DNA of 64,000 nt, taken from NCBI GenBank assembly GCA_937888775.1, contig CALAQT010000423.1, positions 5,409 to 69,408 of the forward strand, given 5' to 3'. This document shows positions 7,942 to 16,892 of this stretch, piece by piece. Numbering within the stretch: position 1 is the first letter of the stretch; each line of letters begins with the position of its first letter. The notes under the pieces were generated by a model. That model was not told the DNA's origin and did no database searches. It saw only the letters and a list, made by a program, of their open reading frames with translations. Made by a program: the position numbers and the translations under genes. The stretch is from an uncultured Actinomycetes bacterium (GTDB lineage Bacteria; Actinomycetota; Thermoleophilia; Solirubrobacterales; Solirubrobacteraceae).

Positions 7942-8660
7942 GGCTCGAGACCGTGCGCCGTCAGCCACTCTGCCGATCCTCCGAAGTGCGAACCAACGAG
8001 CTCGAGTACTCGCTGCATCGTCCCGGCCTCCGGCGCATGCTGGTGGGGATCGTGGCCTGCTAGCTCTGTCCGGTAGGTCGGAGACCGGACCAGTCGGTCC
8101 ATGATCGCCTCGATGCGCTCACCGGTCGCCACGTAGTCACCGAGGATCCTGGGACGATCAACGCCCGCCGCATCCAGAGTGAGCGCAACCACGACGCCGG
8201 TTCGGTCCTTACCCGCCGCGCAATGCACGAGCGCTGCGCCCTCGGCGCACGCGATCGCGCGTGCGGCGCCAACGATGGAGTCTGGCCGCTGCTCGAGATA
8301 GCTCATGTACGCACGCACTACCGGAGATTCGTCGGGGAAACCGCCCGCGAAAGCGCAATCCCAAGGTCGGATGAGCTTTACGTCCACGTCCGTCCGGCCG
8401 CCCGAGTCTGGATACAGCGATCGGTACTCGATCCGAACCCCAGGCTGCTCTGTCAGCGGACCGGGCCCTTCCAAGCCGATCTCAACATCAGTGCGCAGAT
8501 CGACTACGACCTCCAGACGATGCTCGTCCAGAAGGTGACGAACATCCGCGTCGGTAAGAGCCTGGAGGTTGTCCGCGCGCAACAGCACGCCCGGCGCGAC
8601 GGCACGAGCGTTGACGGCGCCTTCGAGTTCTATCCAGCGGTGCGGGAGCGTCGGTGCCAT
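7896..8660 (-). CDS. tyrosine/serine protein phosphatase (Y_phosphatase3 family)
   Basis: 254 residues, normal for the PtpB/MptpB-like family. P-loop HCAAGKDRTG with the catalytic Cys near residue 155; general-acid region and an N-terminal substrate-recognition segment (ARAVAPGVLLRADNLQALT, VVVDLRT). Members dephosphorylate phosphotyrosine or phosphoinositides. Starts at ATG 8660. A 20-bp tandem repeat lies 36-75 bases upstream and may control it. Convergent overlap with the glutamine amidotransferase gene at its 3' end. Confidence 0.92.
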   Translation of the reverse strand: MAPTLPHRWIELEGAVNARAVAPGVLLRADNLQALTDADVRHLLDEHRLEVVVDLRTDVEIGLEGPGPLTEQPGVRIEYRSLYPDSGGRTDVDVKLIRPWDCAFAGGFPDESPVVRAYMSYLEQRPDSIVGAARAIACAEGAALVHCAAGKDRTGVVVALTLDAAGVDRPRILGDYVATGERIEAIMDRLVRSPTYRTELAGHDPHQHAPEAGTMQRVLELVGSHFGGSAEWLTAHGLEPHVLEHLHRRITKLT

Positions 8661-8695
8661 CGGCTCATGCCAGGATAGTTCGGCACTCAGCCCGG

Positions 8696-8735
8696 CCGAC
8701 TTAGTCGCGACGCACCCGACTTACTCGCGACGCAC
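8696..8735. repeat. tandem 20-bp direct repeat upstream of the phosphatase gene
   Basis: Two adjacent 20-base copies (8696-8715 and 8716-8735) differ at one base. The unit is CCGACTTAGTCGCGACGCAC; the first copy has the self-complementary GTCGCGAC, the second CTCGCGAC. It sits 36-75 bases upstream of the leftward phosphatase start and just past the end of the MDR gene. Position and internal symmetry suggest paired regulator sites, but function is not proven. Confidence 0.6.
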
Positions 8736-8759
8736 CCCGCTGGCCGCTGTTTCCTGGTG

Positions 8760-9767
8760 TCAGTCCTGGACCTGCAGCACCAGCTTGCCGGTGTTCTCGC
8801 CCCGGAACAGGCGTAGCAGCGTGTCCGGGAAGGTCTCAAACCCGACGGCGACGTCCTCGAAGGTTTTGAGTTTGCCCTGCGACAGCCAGACGCCCATCTC
8901 ACTGGCCCCTGCGGCGAAGCGATCGCCGTAATCGGAAACGACGAAGCCGGTCATGCTGGCGTGGTTGACCAGCAGCGACATGTAGTTGGCGGGGCCACGC
9001 ATCCCGCCGGTGGCGTTGTACTGCGAGATCGCGCCGCAGATCACGACGCGAGCGTGGCGGGCCAGGCGGGCCAGGGCCGCGTCGAGGATCTCCCCGCCGA
9101 CATTGTCGAAGTACACGTCGATCCCATCCGGGCAATGCTCGCGCAGCCCGGTCGCGACGTCCTGGTTCTTGTAGTCGACCGCCGCGTCGAAGCCCAGCTG
9201 CTCGACCACATGCCGGCACTTCTCCGCCCCGCCGGCGATCCCGACTGCGCGGGCGCCCTTGAGCTTGGCGATCTGGCCGACGATCCCGCCGACGGCGCCC
9301 GCGGCGCCTGACACCACGACCGTCTCGCCCTCGCTGGGGCGCCCGATGTCCAACAGTCCGAAATAGGCGGTCATTCCCGCCATGCCCAGCGTGCCGCAAT
9401 GAACGGGCAGCGGCGCCAGCTGCGGATCGACCTTCATCACTGCATTGCCGTCGACCAGCGCGTACTCCTGCACGCCCAGCAGCCCGGTGACGTGATCGCC
9501 GGGGGAGAGGGAGGGGTGGCGCGAGGCGAGCACCTCGCCGGCGCCCAGCGCGCGCATCACGTCGCCGATCTTCACCGGCGCGATGTAGGACCGGCCCTCG
9601 TTCATCCAGCCCCGCATCGCCGGATCCAGGGACAGGTACTTGACCTTGACCAGCACCTGCCCGTCGCCGGGCTCGGGGACCGGTTCCTCGGTCAGGTCCC
9701 AGTCGCTGGCCTTCGGTAGGCCGACCGGGCGAGCGGCGAGCCGGAACTGGTGATTGACAGCATCCAA
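8760..9767 (-). CDS. NADP-dependent medium-chain oxidoreductase (zinc-independent MDR, CurA/leukotriene-B4-dehydrogenase-like)
   Basis: 335 residues from TTG 9767, chosen because GGAGG lies 8 bases upstream (9776-9780) and because family members begin just before NHQFRLAARPVG. The upstream open frame adds only unlike sequence. GroES-like N-terminus (YLSLDPAMRGWM), then a Rossmann domain with SGAAGAVGGIVGQIAK near residue 155 and Q-Y-N near the active site (ISQYNATG). No zinc ligands. Such enzymes reduce the C=C bond of enones using NADPH. Stands alone between a phosphatase and a divergent small gene. Confidence 0.9.
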   Translation of the reverse strand: MDAVNHQFRLAARPVGLPKASDWDLTEEPVPEPGDGQVLVKVKYLSLDPAMRGWMNEGRSYIAPVKIGDVMRALGAGEVLASRHPSLSPGDHVTGLLGVQEYALVDGNAVMKVDPQLAPLPVHCGTLGMAGMTAYFGLLDIGRPSEGETVVVSGAAGAVGGIVGQIAKLKGARAVGIAGGAEKCRHVVEQLGFDAAVDYKNQDVATGLREHCPDGIDVYFDNVGGEILDAALARLARHARVVICGAISQYNATGGMRGPANYMSLLVNHASMTGFVVSDYGDRFAAGASEMGVWLSQGKLKTFEDVAVGFETFPDTLLRLFRGENTGKLVLQVQD

Positions 9768-9831
9768 TGCAGTTGCCTCCACGATCAAGATTTGTCCGGC
9801 GAGTGGCGCCAGCGTATCGTGGCCGGCACAG

Positions 9832-10167
9832 ATGCTTGTCGCCGTCACCGATCACGCGGCACAGCGCTTCCGCCAGCGGGTTCGCGGCACGCTTGACGAG
9901 AAGACGGAGATCGCCTCACGGGTGGCCCGGGCGCACGCCGCCGGCCGCGTGCAAGCCGGCGAGCGCGGCGTCGTGCTGGTCCGCGACATCAAGCGCCGCG
10001 ACTTGGTGTTCGTGTGCCGGCCTGATGGGCGCGAACTGATCGTGGTCACGCTCTGGGAGGAGGGCGACGACGTGGCGGTGCCGCGGCGCTTCACCGATGC
10101 CCTGCGCCGGGACGACCACCAGGTGGGCGATGTCCCCCGCAATACGGGCTCCTCCGACCCGCCCTAA
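9832..10167 (+). CDS. small conserved hypothetical protein with HxxxRFxxRV motif
   Basis: 111 residues from ATG 9832. The N-terminal VTDHAAQRFRQRVRG resembles a short His/Arg motif seen in many unrelated-sized small proteins that begin H-A-x-x-R-x-x-x-R. The middle is beta-rich (GVVLVRDIKRRDLVFVCRPDGRELIVVTLW), suggesting a compact sheet of the kind found in RelE/BrnT-like folds. The C-terminal 30 residues are polar and unstructured. Function unknown. It is transcribed divergently from the MDR gene with about 64 bases between starts. Codon use matches its neighbours, so I treat it as real. Confidence 0.6.
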   Translation: MLVAVTDHAAQRFRQRVRGTLDEKTEIASRVARAHAAGRVQAGERGVVLVRDIKRRDLVFVCRPDGRELIVVTLWEEGDDVAVPRRFTDALRRDDHQVGDVPRNTGSSDPP

Positions 10168-10228
10168 CGCCCCCGCCGCCTTTACCCGCAGCACCGCCGG
10201 ACAGCCGAGGAGTCGGCGCCGGCCGATT

Positions 10229-10264
10229 CGTAAGGCTGATTGGCGCCGGTCAATCAGTCTTACG
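10229..10264. terminator. 14-bp stem-loop (13 of 14 paired) after the small hypothetical gene
   Basis: CGTAAGGCTGATTG and CAATCAGTCTTACG are inverted repeats with one mismatch around an 8-base GC-rich loop. The 3' side is followed by TTTAAGCAAATTAAG, only weakly U-rich. It lies about 60 bases after the stop at 10167. It could be a terminator, or a larger palindromic regulator site, since TTACG recurs in the next 40 bases. Confidence 0.55.
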
Positions 10265-10275
10265 TTTAAGCAAAT

Positions 10276-10302
10276 TAAGAGCGTCCGTTGACATAGCTCT
10301 TA
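10276..10302 (+). promoter_or_regulatory. promoter -35 element inside a 7-bp inverted repeat
   Basis: TAAGAGC (10276-10282) and GCTCTTA (10296-10302) bracket a consensus -35 hexamer TTGACA (10288-10293). A matching -10 is poor (CACACT at 10314-10319 would need a 20-base gap). It lies just upstream of the small gene starting at 10329, and a repressor bound across the repeat would cover the -35. Confidence 0.4.
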
Positions 10303-10328
10303 CGAGCGTGGCGCACACTGCTGATCAG

Positions 10329-10553
10329 ATGACCGCACTCGCTCGCAACCCACCGACGTTGGCGCTCGACGCCCAAGCGAGATCGCATGACCACGACACC
10401 GCCACTCGGGATCTGTGCCTTCGTCCTGACGGTGACCGCTGCTCGTTGATGACACCGGACGGTCAGGTGGTGTTCGAGGCTCAGGGAAAGGGCGCCCGCC
10501 GCCAGTGCCTGCAGTTCGCGCAGAGCCTCGGCGTGCTGACCCTGATGCGCTGA
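10329..10553 (+). CDS. small conserved hypothetical protein, 74 aa
   Basis: ATG 10329; a GTG at 10308 would add seven residues. The C-terminal half, PDGQVVFEAQGKGARRQCLQ followed by FAQSLGVL, resembles a short family of actinobacterial proteins that end in a glycine-rich beta hairpin, an Arg-Arg-x-Cys-Leu helix and GVL. The N-terminal half is polar with no recognisable domain. Preceded by a possible promoter/operator (10276-10302). The stop codon lies in the first copy of a short repeat (10544-10625). Function unknown. Confidence 0.5.
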   Translation: MTALARNPPTLALDAQARSHDHDTATRDLCLRPDGDRCSLMTPDGQVVFEAQGKGARRQCLQFAQSLGVLTLMR

Positions 10554-10625
10554 ACTCAGGGCCCTGGCTGCCGAACCTGATGCGCTGAGCTCCGGGTCGG
10601 CGTGCTGGCCGGATGCGCTGAGCTC
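10544..10625 (+). repeat. three spaced copies of GATGCGCTGARCTC
   Basis: Copies at 10544-10557, 10579-10592 and 10612-10625, with starts 35 and 33 bases apart. A longer unit beginning CGGCGTGCTG precedes copies 1 and 3. The first copy contains the stop codon of the 74-aa gene and the last lies about 70 bases before the dienelactone hydrolase. This looks like short-range slippage or duplication; a regulatory role is possible. Confidence 0.5.
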
Positions 10626-10694
10626 GCCGGTCGGCGCCGGGTCGGCGGGCATGCCATATCGTCCGCCCGCCAACGCCGGCCTGAGAGGTGCCCG

Positions 10695-11405
10695 ATTCCT
10701 GACCTGACCTACACCGCTTCGTCTGCCGAGCTCCGGGCCTATCTGGCGCTGCCCCGAGGTCCAGGCCCCTGGCCGGGCGTGGTGGTGATCATGGATGCGT
10801 TCGGGCTCGGCGACGACATCAAGCTGCAGGCCGACCGCCTGGCGGCCGCCGGATACCTGGCGTTCGCCCCCGATCTGTACTCAGGCCGGGGAATCAGATG
10901 CGTGATCGCGACTCTGAGCGCCTCACGCTCGGGTGAGGGCCCCGCCTACGGTGACATCGAGGCGGCGCGCCGCTGGTTGATCGCCCGGGAGGACTGCAGT
11001 GGCCGGGTCGGCATCATCGGCTTCTGTATGGGCGGCGGATTCGCGCTGCTCAGCGCGCCGCGCTACGAATTCGCGGCCGCGTCGGTCAACTACGGTGAGG
11101 TGCCGGCGGACGCCGTGGAGCGGCTGCGCGGGGCCTGCCCGATCGTGGCCAGCTACGGGCGTCGCGACCGAGGGCTGCGGGCGCGCGCGCAGCGGCTGGA
11201 GGAGGCGCTGAGCGAGCTTGGGGTCACCCACGACGTCGTGGAGTACCCGGACGCCGGGCATAGCTTCATGAACCGGATCAACGCCGGGCCGCTGCTCGGA
11301 TCTGTGGTCAAGCTCGCCGGGCTTGACTATCACCACCCATCGGCCGAAGACGCGTGGAAGCGGATCCTGAGCTTCTTCGACGAGCACTTACGCTCGGTGC
11401 CGTGA
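10695..11405 (+). CDS. dienelactone hydrolase family protein
   Basis: Alpha/beta hydrolase of the DLH family: nucleophile Cys in GFCMGGGFAL, Asp in SYGRRDRG and His in DAGHSFMN, all in the correct order. About 236 residues if it starts just before DLTYTASSAELRAYLALP, where relatives start. No ATG, GTG or TTG is present in frame at that point. The only candidate with a ribosome site (AGAGG 10684-10688) is ATT at 10695; the nearest in-frame GTG is far upstream at 10602 and would add a non-family leader. Either a rare start codon is used or an indel separates the gene from its true start (GTG 10689 lies in another frame). Esterase/lactonase of unknown substrate. Confidence 0.85.
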   Translation: MPDLTYTASSAELRAYLALPRGPGPWPGVVVIMDAFGLGDDIKLQADRLAAAGYLAFAPDLYSGRGIRCVIATLSASRSGEGPAYGDIEAARRWLIAREDCSGRVGIIGFCMGGGFALLSAPRYEFAAASVNYGEVPADAVERLRGACPIVASYGRRDRGLRARAQRLEEALSELGVTHDVVEYPDAGHSFMNRINAGPLLGSVVKLAGLDYHHPSAEDAWKRILSFFDEHLRSVP

Positions 11406-11425
11406 TTCACGACACCGGGCGGCGG

Positions 11426-11953
11426 TCAGCCCGGCAGCCAGCCCTCGCGATAACGAGTTTCCACGTCGGGAGGCAGCTGTGAATAGGCCTCACGCGGGTC
11501 GCGGGTCTCGGTTGGCACTCCCGCTCGGTGGCGTTGTGCGAGCTCCGACACCGGATAGATGACCTCGTCACTGGAGCGAGCTCCGATGGCGAGGATCGCG
11601 CAGGGACCGTCGCCGGCGCCGACGAACACGTGCTGCGTCCAGGCCGGGCAGTGCACGAAGTCCCAGGCTCTGAGCCGGCGCTCCTCTCCCTCGATCAGCA
11701 GCAGGCACTCGCCGGAGAGCACCAGGAAATCCTCCTGCTCATTCTCGCCGTGGTAATAGCACGCGGGCTGTCCGGGCTCCAACACACCGATGTTGATCCC
11801 GATCTGGGGGAATCGGGTTTCACCCTCAAACCGCGTGTAGGCGCCAAAGGCGCCCTCCAGCCACCGCGCGTCACGTGCGTTGACGACGAACCAGCCCTCC
11901 CCAACCGGGGCCAGTCCGTCGCCGGTGCCCTGAAGTTCCGCCTCGGAAACCAT
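11426..11953 (-). CDS. cupin-domain protein
   Basis: 175 residues from ATG 11953. Central cupin beta-barrel: motif 1 at PACYYHGENEQEDFLVLSGE and motif 2 in DFVHCPAWTQHVF, with His/Glu residues positioned for a metal ion. N-terminal segment GWFVVNARDARWLEGAFG is shared by a common actinobacterial group often called cupin or phosphomannose-isomerase-like. Enzymatic or sensory role unknown. Convergent with dienelactone hydrolase: a short inverted repeat (CCGGGC...GCCCGG) lies between the two stops and may terminate both. Confidence 0.85.
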   Translation of the reverse strand: MVSEAELQGTGDGLAPVGEGWFVVNARDARWLEGAFGAYTRFEGETRFPQIGINIGVLEPGQPACYYHGENEQEDFLVLSGECLLLIEGEERRLRAWDFVHCPAWTQHVFVGAGDGPCAILAIGARSSDEVIYPVSELAQRHRAGVPTETRDPREAYSQLPPDVETRYREGWLPG

Positions 11954-12043
11954 GCGCCCAGGATTATCGCGGCGTGTGCGGCGGAGCGCCCGCGCATCGG
12001 CGCGCCGATATGCTGGCGGCTCGTCGACGGAGGAGATCGACCG

Positions 12044-14626
12044 GTGGCCGTAAATCGCACAGGGCCGATGCGCTCGAGCTGGTCGAAGCTGTTGTGGCTC
12101 GTGCTGGCGTCGATCGCGGTTAGCGGAGGCGCGGCACCTGCCCACGCCCAGGCGCGGGCGCCGTCGCCCTGGCCCTCGATGCGCCATGACCGCCACAACA
12201 CCGGTGCCGGCACCATCCCCGCCGACTACCACGGCGACCGGCCGTGGTCATTTGCCACCGGCCGCGGGCTGTTCATCACGCCGGTGATCGGCGGCGACGG
12301 CACGGTCTACTTCGGCTCAGCCGACCACAGCTTCTACGCGCTCGCCGCCGATGGCCGCCTGCGCTGGAAATTCACGACTGCAAACATCATCGACGCCGCC
12401 GCGGCGCTGGACCGATCGCAGCGCACGGTGACGATCGGCTCCGGCGACGAGAACCTATACCAGCTGAGCACCGATCCCCGCCCGCTGTCGCGTCGCCGGC
12501 GGGTGATCTGGCGCTACCACGCGACGCTCAAGCCGGCCGCCGGGCAACTGGTCGACTGGTGGGAGGGGGACGTGGCCTTCGGGCCCGACGGCAACCTGTT
12601 CACGGGCAACACCGGTGGGGTGGTCTACTCGTTCACGCCGTCAGGACGGCTGCGGTGGACGTTTCGGACCGGCAACTCGGTCTGGACGATGCCCGCCTTC
12701 GGCCCGGGCGCTGTCACCTACTGGGGTTCGGTCGACCGCTCGATCTACGCGCTGAGACCTGATGGACAACAGCTGTGGAGTACGCCGACGCTCGGGTTCG
12801 TGACCTCGTCGCCGGCGCTCGGCAGCGACGGCACGATCTACGTCGGCTCCTTCGATTCAAACCTCTACGCGCTTGACCCCATGACCGGCGTACCGAAGTG
12901 GACCTTCGCCACCCACGATTCGATCTACAGTTCGCCCGCGCTCGGCCACGACTCCCGCGGGGCGACGAGCGTTATCTACATCGCCTCCACCGACGGCTCG
13001 GTCTACGCGCTGAGCCCTTCGGGGCGGTTGCTGTGGACCTACGACACCGGCGAGGCGATCCGCTCCTCGCCTGTGCTCGGCCCCGGCCCCGGCCCTCACG
13101 GTGACCGTCACCAGATCCTCTACGTCGGATCCTCCGACGGTTCGCTGTACGCGCTGGACGCCCAGACTGGACGCCGGCGCTGGTCGTTCTCGACCGTCTC
13201 CGCGGGCCCGGTCCTGCGCGACCGCCACCAACTGAACAGCTCGCCGGCGCTGGGCCGCAGCGGCGTGTACATCGGCAGCGAGGACGGCCATCTGTGGTAT
13301 GTCCCGTATGACTACTGCCTGCACCGCGCCGACCGGCGCTGTGACACCGATCCGGGTGAGCCCTACCCGGCGCGGCTGTCACGCGTCTACCCGGTCACGG
13401 CCGGCGGGACGACCGAGCGCAGCGGCAGCGAAGGTCCGGTGCCGAGCTCGGCGGAGATCACCGCGCGGCTGATCGTTCGCCGCGCGGGCCGGACCGTGTA
13501 CGCGTCGATGCTGCCGGCGCCGACCGCGGCGGCACTTGTCCACCCCGAGCCGCGCTTCTCCTTCCGGGCCCAGCTGTCAGGCGATGGCCGCTACATCTTC
13601 ATCACCCCGACCTCGCTCCTGGCCCCCGACACCACCTACCGGGTCACGGTGTCAGGGCGATGGGGGGCCGACGGACGGCGCGAGGCCGATTGGACGCTGC
13701 CGGGTACCTGGACGCGCTTCGGACACTTCTCAGGCTCATTTCGCTTTCGCACCGCGCCGCGACGCGGCCGGTTTCCGCTCCGTGCGGGGCCGGAGCGGGT
13801 GAGCGTCTTGGAGCTGCGGCGACTGGCGCTGCCGCTGCCGGCGTTCCTCCCCTCGGTCAACCAGATCGGGTTTGACAGCTACGTGCTGCTGGTGGGAGCG
13901 ATCCGCGTCGGGAGTCCCGGTCCCGACGGAGCCGGATCGGTTCTGCTGTGGGCAACCCAGGCGCGCAGCGGCGCCGGCGGCTCCTATCAGCCCGACCCCC
14001 GGGGGACGCTGGTGTTCCCACTGGCCGGAACCTACCGCGCCAACACGCTGCTGCTGTCCGTCAAGCGCGCGACGCTCACCTTCAGCTTCGGCACCGTGCC
14101 GCTGGCGCAGCTGGACATGCGCTTCGCGTTCGGGCGCGCGCTCCAGGCGCTGCCCGGCGCCAGCATGTACGCCGAGGCCCGGTGCGATCAGGTCCCCAAC
14201 TACGGCAAGGCGACGCTCCTGACCGGCGTCTGCAACGCGGGCGGGACGCTGGCGGCCGCCGGCACGTTCATCACTAATGCCTATCCCGCCGGCGGTCCGG
14301 CCGCACGACGCCCACCCGGCCTGTCGGTCGGCTCGGTGAGCCTCCAGGCGCCGACCGCTGTCACGGCGGGAGCAGTGACGGTCAGGCTGGCGCTCGCCCG
14401 CGGCGCGCGCTACCCCGCGGCCGATCACCGGATCGGTGTGCTGCTCGTCGACCGCGGCGGGCGACCACTCGGACTTGACTACACCGATCAGCGCACGTCA
14501 ATCGATCGCGCCGGCAACATCTCGGGCGTGGTGCTGACGCTTCCCGCCGGGACGAGGGTCCCGCCCCACGCTCGCGTCTACGTGCTGGCCGACGTGTTTC
14601 CCCTATACACCCGCCGCCTGCCCTGA
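12044..14626 (+). CDS. large secreted PQQ-like beta-propeller protein
   Basis: 860 residues from GTG 12044, chosen for GGAGGAG 8 bases upstream (12029-12035); the frame further upstream is antisense to the cupin gene. Signal peptide KLLWLVLASIAVSGGAAPAHA. Residues about 50-430 contain seven or so PQQ/WD-like blades, each with the pattern DGTVYxGSxDxxxYAL or G-x-L-x-W. These bind PQQ only in dehydrogenases, and the catalytic Cys pair and metal ligands of those enzymes are not evident, so a structural or sugar-binding role is more likely. A Cys-rich spot (YCLHRADRRCD) follows, then an Ig/Big-type sheet region to the end. Extracellular or cell-surface; function unknown. Confidence 0.82.
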   Translation: MAVNRTGPMRSSWSKLLWLVLASIAVSGGAAPAHAQARAPSPWPSMRHDRHNTGAGTIPADYHGDRPWSFATGRGLFITPVIGGDGTVYFGSADHSFYALAADGRLRWKFTTANIIDAAAALDRSQRTVTIGSGDENLYQLSTDPRPLSRRRRVIWRYHATLKPAAGQLVDWWEGDVAFGPDGNLFTGNTGGVVYSFTPSGRLRWTFRTGNSVWTMPAFGPGAVTYWGSVDRSIYALRPDGQQLWSTPTLGFVTSSPALGSDGTIYVGSFDSNLYALDPMTGVPKWTFATHDSIYSSPALGHDSRGATSVIYIASTDGSVYALSPSGRLLWTYDTGEAIRSSPVLGPGPGPHGDRHQILYVGSSDGSLYALDAQTGRRRWSFSTVSAGPVLRDRHQLNSSPALGRSGVYIGSEDGHLWYVPYDYCLHRADRRCDTDPGEPYPARLSRVYPVTAGGTTERSGSEGPVPSSAEITARLIVRRAGRTVYASMLPAPTAAALVHPEPRFSFRAQLSGDGRYIFITPTSLLAPDTTYRVTVSGRWGADGRREADWTLPGTWTRFGHFSGSFRFRTAPRRGRFPLRAGPERVSVLELRRLALPLPAFLPSVNQIGFDSYVLLVGAIRVGSPGPDGAGSVLLWATQARSGAGGSYQPDPRGTLVFPLAGTYRANTLLLSVKRATLTFSFGTVPLAQLDMRFAFGRALQALPGASMYAEARCDQVPNYGKATLLTGVCNAGGTLAAAGTFITNAYPAGGPAARRPPGLSVGSVSLQAPTAVTAGAVTVRLALARGARYPAADHRIGVLLVDRGGRPLGLDYTDQRTSIDRAGNISGVVLTLPAGTRVPPHARVYVLADVFPLYTRRLP

Positions 14627-14641
14627 CCATCACGCCCGAAG

Positions 14642-16218
14642 ATGCCGGTGCTTGACGCGATCGTCGTGGGCGCCGGACACAACGGCCTCGTCGCCGCGAC
14701 GATGCTCGCCCGCACCGGCCGCTCGGTAATGGTGCTCGAGCGCACCGACCGGCTTGGCGGGGCCGCCGTCTCGGCCGCGCCGTTCGCTGGAGTCGATGCG
14801 CGCATCTCTCGCTACTCGTATCTGGTCAGCCTGTTCCCCCGCGGCCTGCTCAGTGAACTCGGCGTGGACGTGGAGCTGCGACGCAGGCCGATCGCGTCCT
14901 ACACGCCGTCGGGCGACGCGGGTGTGCTGATCTGCGATGACCGGGAGCGGACGCGGGCGTCGATTGCCCGGACCGTTGGCCAGGACGGCACGGTGGAGGC
15001 GCTTGACCGGTTTGGGGCGCTGACAGCGGGCGTCGCTGAGCGGCTGTTCGTGACGCTGACCGAGCCGTTGCGCTCACGGGCTGAGATCCGGGCGCTGGTG
15101 GCCGACGAGGTGGCCTGGGAGGCGCTGTTTGAGCAACCGCTGTCACAGGTGCTTCAGGACACCTTCGCCAGCGATCTGATCCGCGGCATCGTGGCGACCG
15201 ACGCGCTGATCGGCACGTTCGCTACCACCGATGATCCGCGGCTGATCCAGAACCGCTGCTTTCTCTATCACGTGATCGGCAACGGCACCGGCCGATGGGA
15301 TGTCCCGGTAGGGGGCATGGGCGCGCTGACCGGCGCACTGGCCGCGGGCGCTCGCGAGGCGGGCGCAGAGCTGCGCGTGAGCGTGCCGGTCGTCGCGATC
15401 GAGGCCGACGGCGAGCACGCGGAGGTGAGGACGGCAGACGGGAGCACCTACGCCGCGCGCCACGTGTTGGCCAACGTGGCCCCCTCGGTGCTGGCGCGGT
15501 TGATCGGCGATTCCCCGCCCGCGATCGCGCCCGAGGGTTCCCAGCTCAAGCTCAACCTGCTGCTCAGTCGACTGCCGCGCCTGCGTGATCCCACCGTCAC
15601 CCCGGCGGAGGCGTTCGCGGGGACCTTTCACGTCAACGAAGGCCATGAGCAGCTCCAGCAGGCCCATGCTCAGGCCGCGGCGGGGGGGATTCCCGTGTTG
15701 GCGCCGTGCGAGGCTTATTGCCATTCGCTGACCGACCCGAGCATCCTGGCGCCGGAGCTGCGCCGCCGTGGCGCGCACACGCTGCGGTCTTTTCGCTGCA
15801 CATGCCGGCGCGGCTGTTCACAGGCGACCACAGGGCGGCCAAGCGGGCGGCGGTCCAGGCGACGTTGCGCTCGCTGGACTCGGTTCTGGCCGAGCCGATC
15901 GAGGACTGCCTGCTGGCGGATCGGGACGGCCGGCCCTGCCTGGAGGCGCACACGCCGGTCGAGCTCGAGGCCGAGCTGGGGCTGCCGGGCGGCCACATCT
16001 TCCATTGCGACCTGGCGTGGCCGTTTGCCGGGTCAGAGACTGAGGTCGGTGGGTGGGGAGTCGAGACCGCACGGGCCAACGTGTGGATCTGCGGCGCCGG
16101 CGCGCGACGCGGCGGAGGGGTGAGCGGTATCCCTGGTCACAACGCGGCCTGCGCGGTGCTGACGGCCGATGCCGCCCATGGCCACCGATCGGTGGCGCAC
16201 TATCCTGCGGACGGGTGA
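14642..16218 (+). pseudogene. phytoene-desaturase-like FAD-dependent oxidoreductase, frameshifted
   Basis: ATG 14642. FAD-binding Rossmann motif VVGAGHNGLVAATMLARTG, then ERTDRLGGAA: the CrtI/all-trans-retinol saturase-like NAD(P)/FAD oxidoreductase family (about 520 residues). Homology stays in the first frame up to LRRRGAHTL (about 15780). It then continues one frame back with AAVFSLHMPARLF, and ends with WICGAGARRGGGVSGIPGHN, the C-terminal FAD motif, at TGA 16216. One base is missing near 15783; adding a G in CTGCGG would restore both frames. Without correction the protein loses its C-terminal FAD and substrate region. Substrate unknown; no carotenoid genes are nearby. Confidence 0.85.
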
Positions 16219-16880
16219 AGGAGCGGGACGAGCGGCTGCCACCCGCCACGCAGGACCGCCACCAGTGAGGGGGGCGTGACCAGCAGTGCGCGCTGCCCGG
16301 CAGGTCGCGACCGACGGGCGACGTAACCGGTGGGTGTCCAGCCCAGCAGCTCGTCGCTGCGCACTAACCACGGCGCGCCGTCGCACAGAACGAAAGCCCC
16401 GTCCGGCAGGTCGTCCAGCGTCGTCTGGTGATAGCGGCGCTCGCGAGTGATCGTCGCCGGCCGACGCGAGGATGCCGTCAAGTCGGGTAGTCCTCTGGTC
16501 AGCCGCGCGGGGGAGATTCGCTCGGCGTGGAGCTGAGTGTCGATCGCGTCGGCGCCGGTCTGGTCAGGGTGCAGCTCGGCCCAGATCGCCACCAGACGCC
16601 GGTAGTCATCTCGGCGACATAGGGCGCACGGCCGGTGTCCGGCCGCCAGCGCGGTCGCCTCATCCAGGAAGAACAGCTCGGTGAACCGCCCGGGCGCCAT
16701 CAGGGGCTCGCGGTGCCAGCCGCGGAACTGCAGCCGGCAGGCGATCCAGCGCTTGCCGTCATAGGGGCGGCGGATGCGTCCGTGGCGATCGTGCAGGCAG
16801 CCGCGGTTGCCGTACACCAGGCCGCGCGCGGGATCGGCGATCAGCTCGCCGAGCGGCGTGACCCGGTTGCGCCGCGCCAT
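16200..16880 (-). CDS. conserved protein of unknown function (RNRVTPxGxL family)
   Basis: 226 residues from ATG 16880. I recognise the family pattern but know no function: N-terminal RRNRVTPLGELIADP, GLVYGNRGCLHD, then RWIACRLQFRGWHREPLM, TELFFLDEATALAAGHRPCALC and a C-terminal region FVLCDGAPWLVRSD. The CALC pair with Cys/His nearby could bind zinc. The last 19 bases overlap the 3' end of the convergent oxidoreductase. Probably co-transcribed with the upstream GNAT gene (12-base gap). Confidence 0.75.
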   Translation of the reverse strand: MARRNRVTPLGELIADPARGLVYGNRGCLHDRHGRIRRPYDGKRWIACRLQFRGWHREPLMAPGRFTELFFLDEATALAAGHRPCALCRRDDYRRLVAIWAELHPDQTGADAIDTQLHAERISPARLTRGLPDLTASSRRPATITRERRYHQTTLDDLPDGAFVLCDGAPWLVRSDELLGWTPTGYVARRSRPAGQRALLVTPPSLVAVLRGGWQPLVPLLHPSAG

Positions 16881-16892
16881 GCCGGTGCCGTC

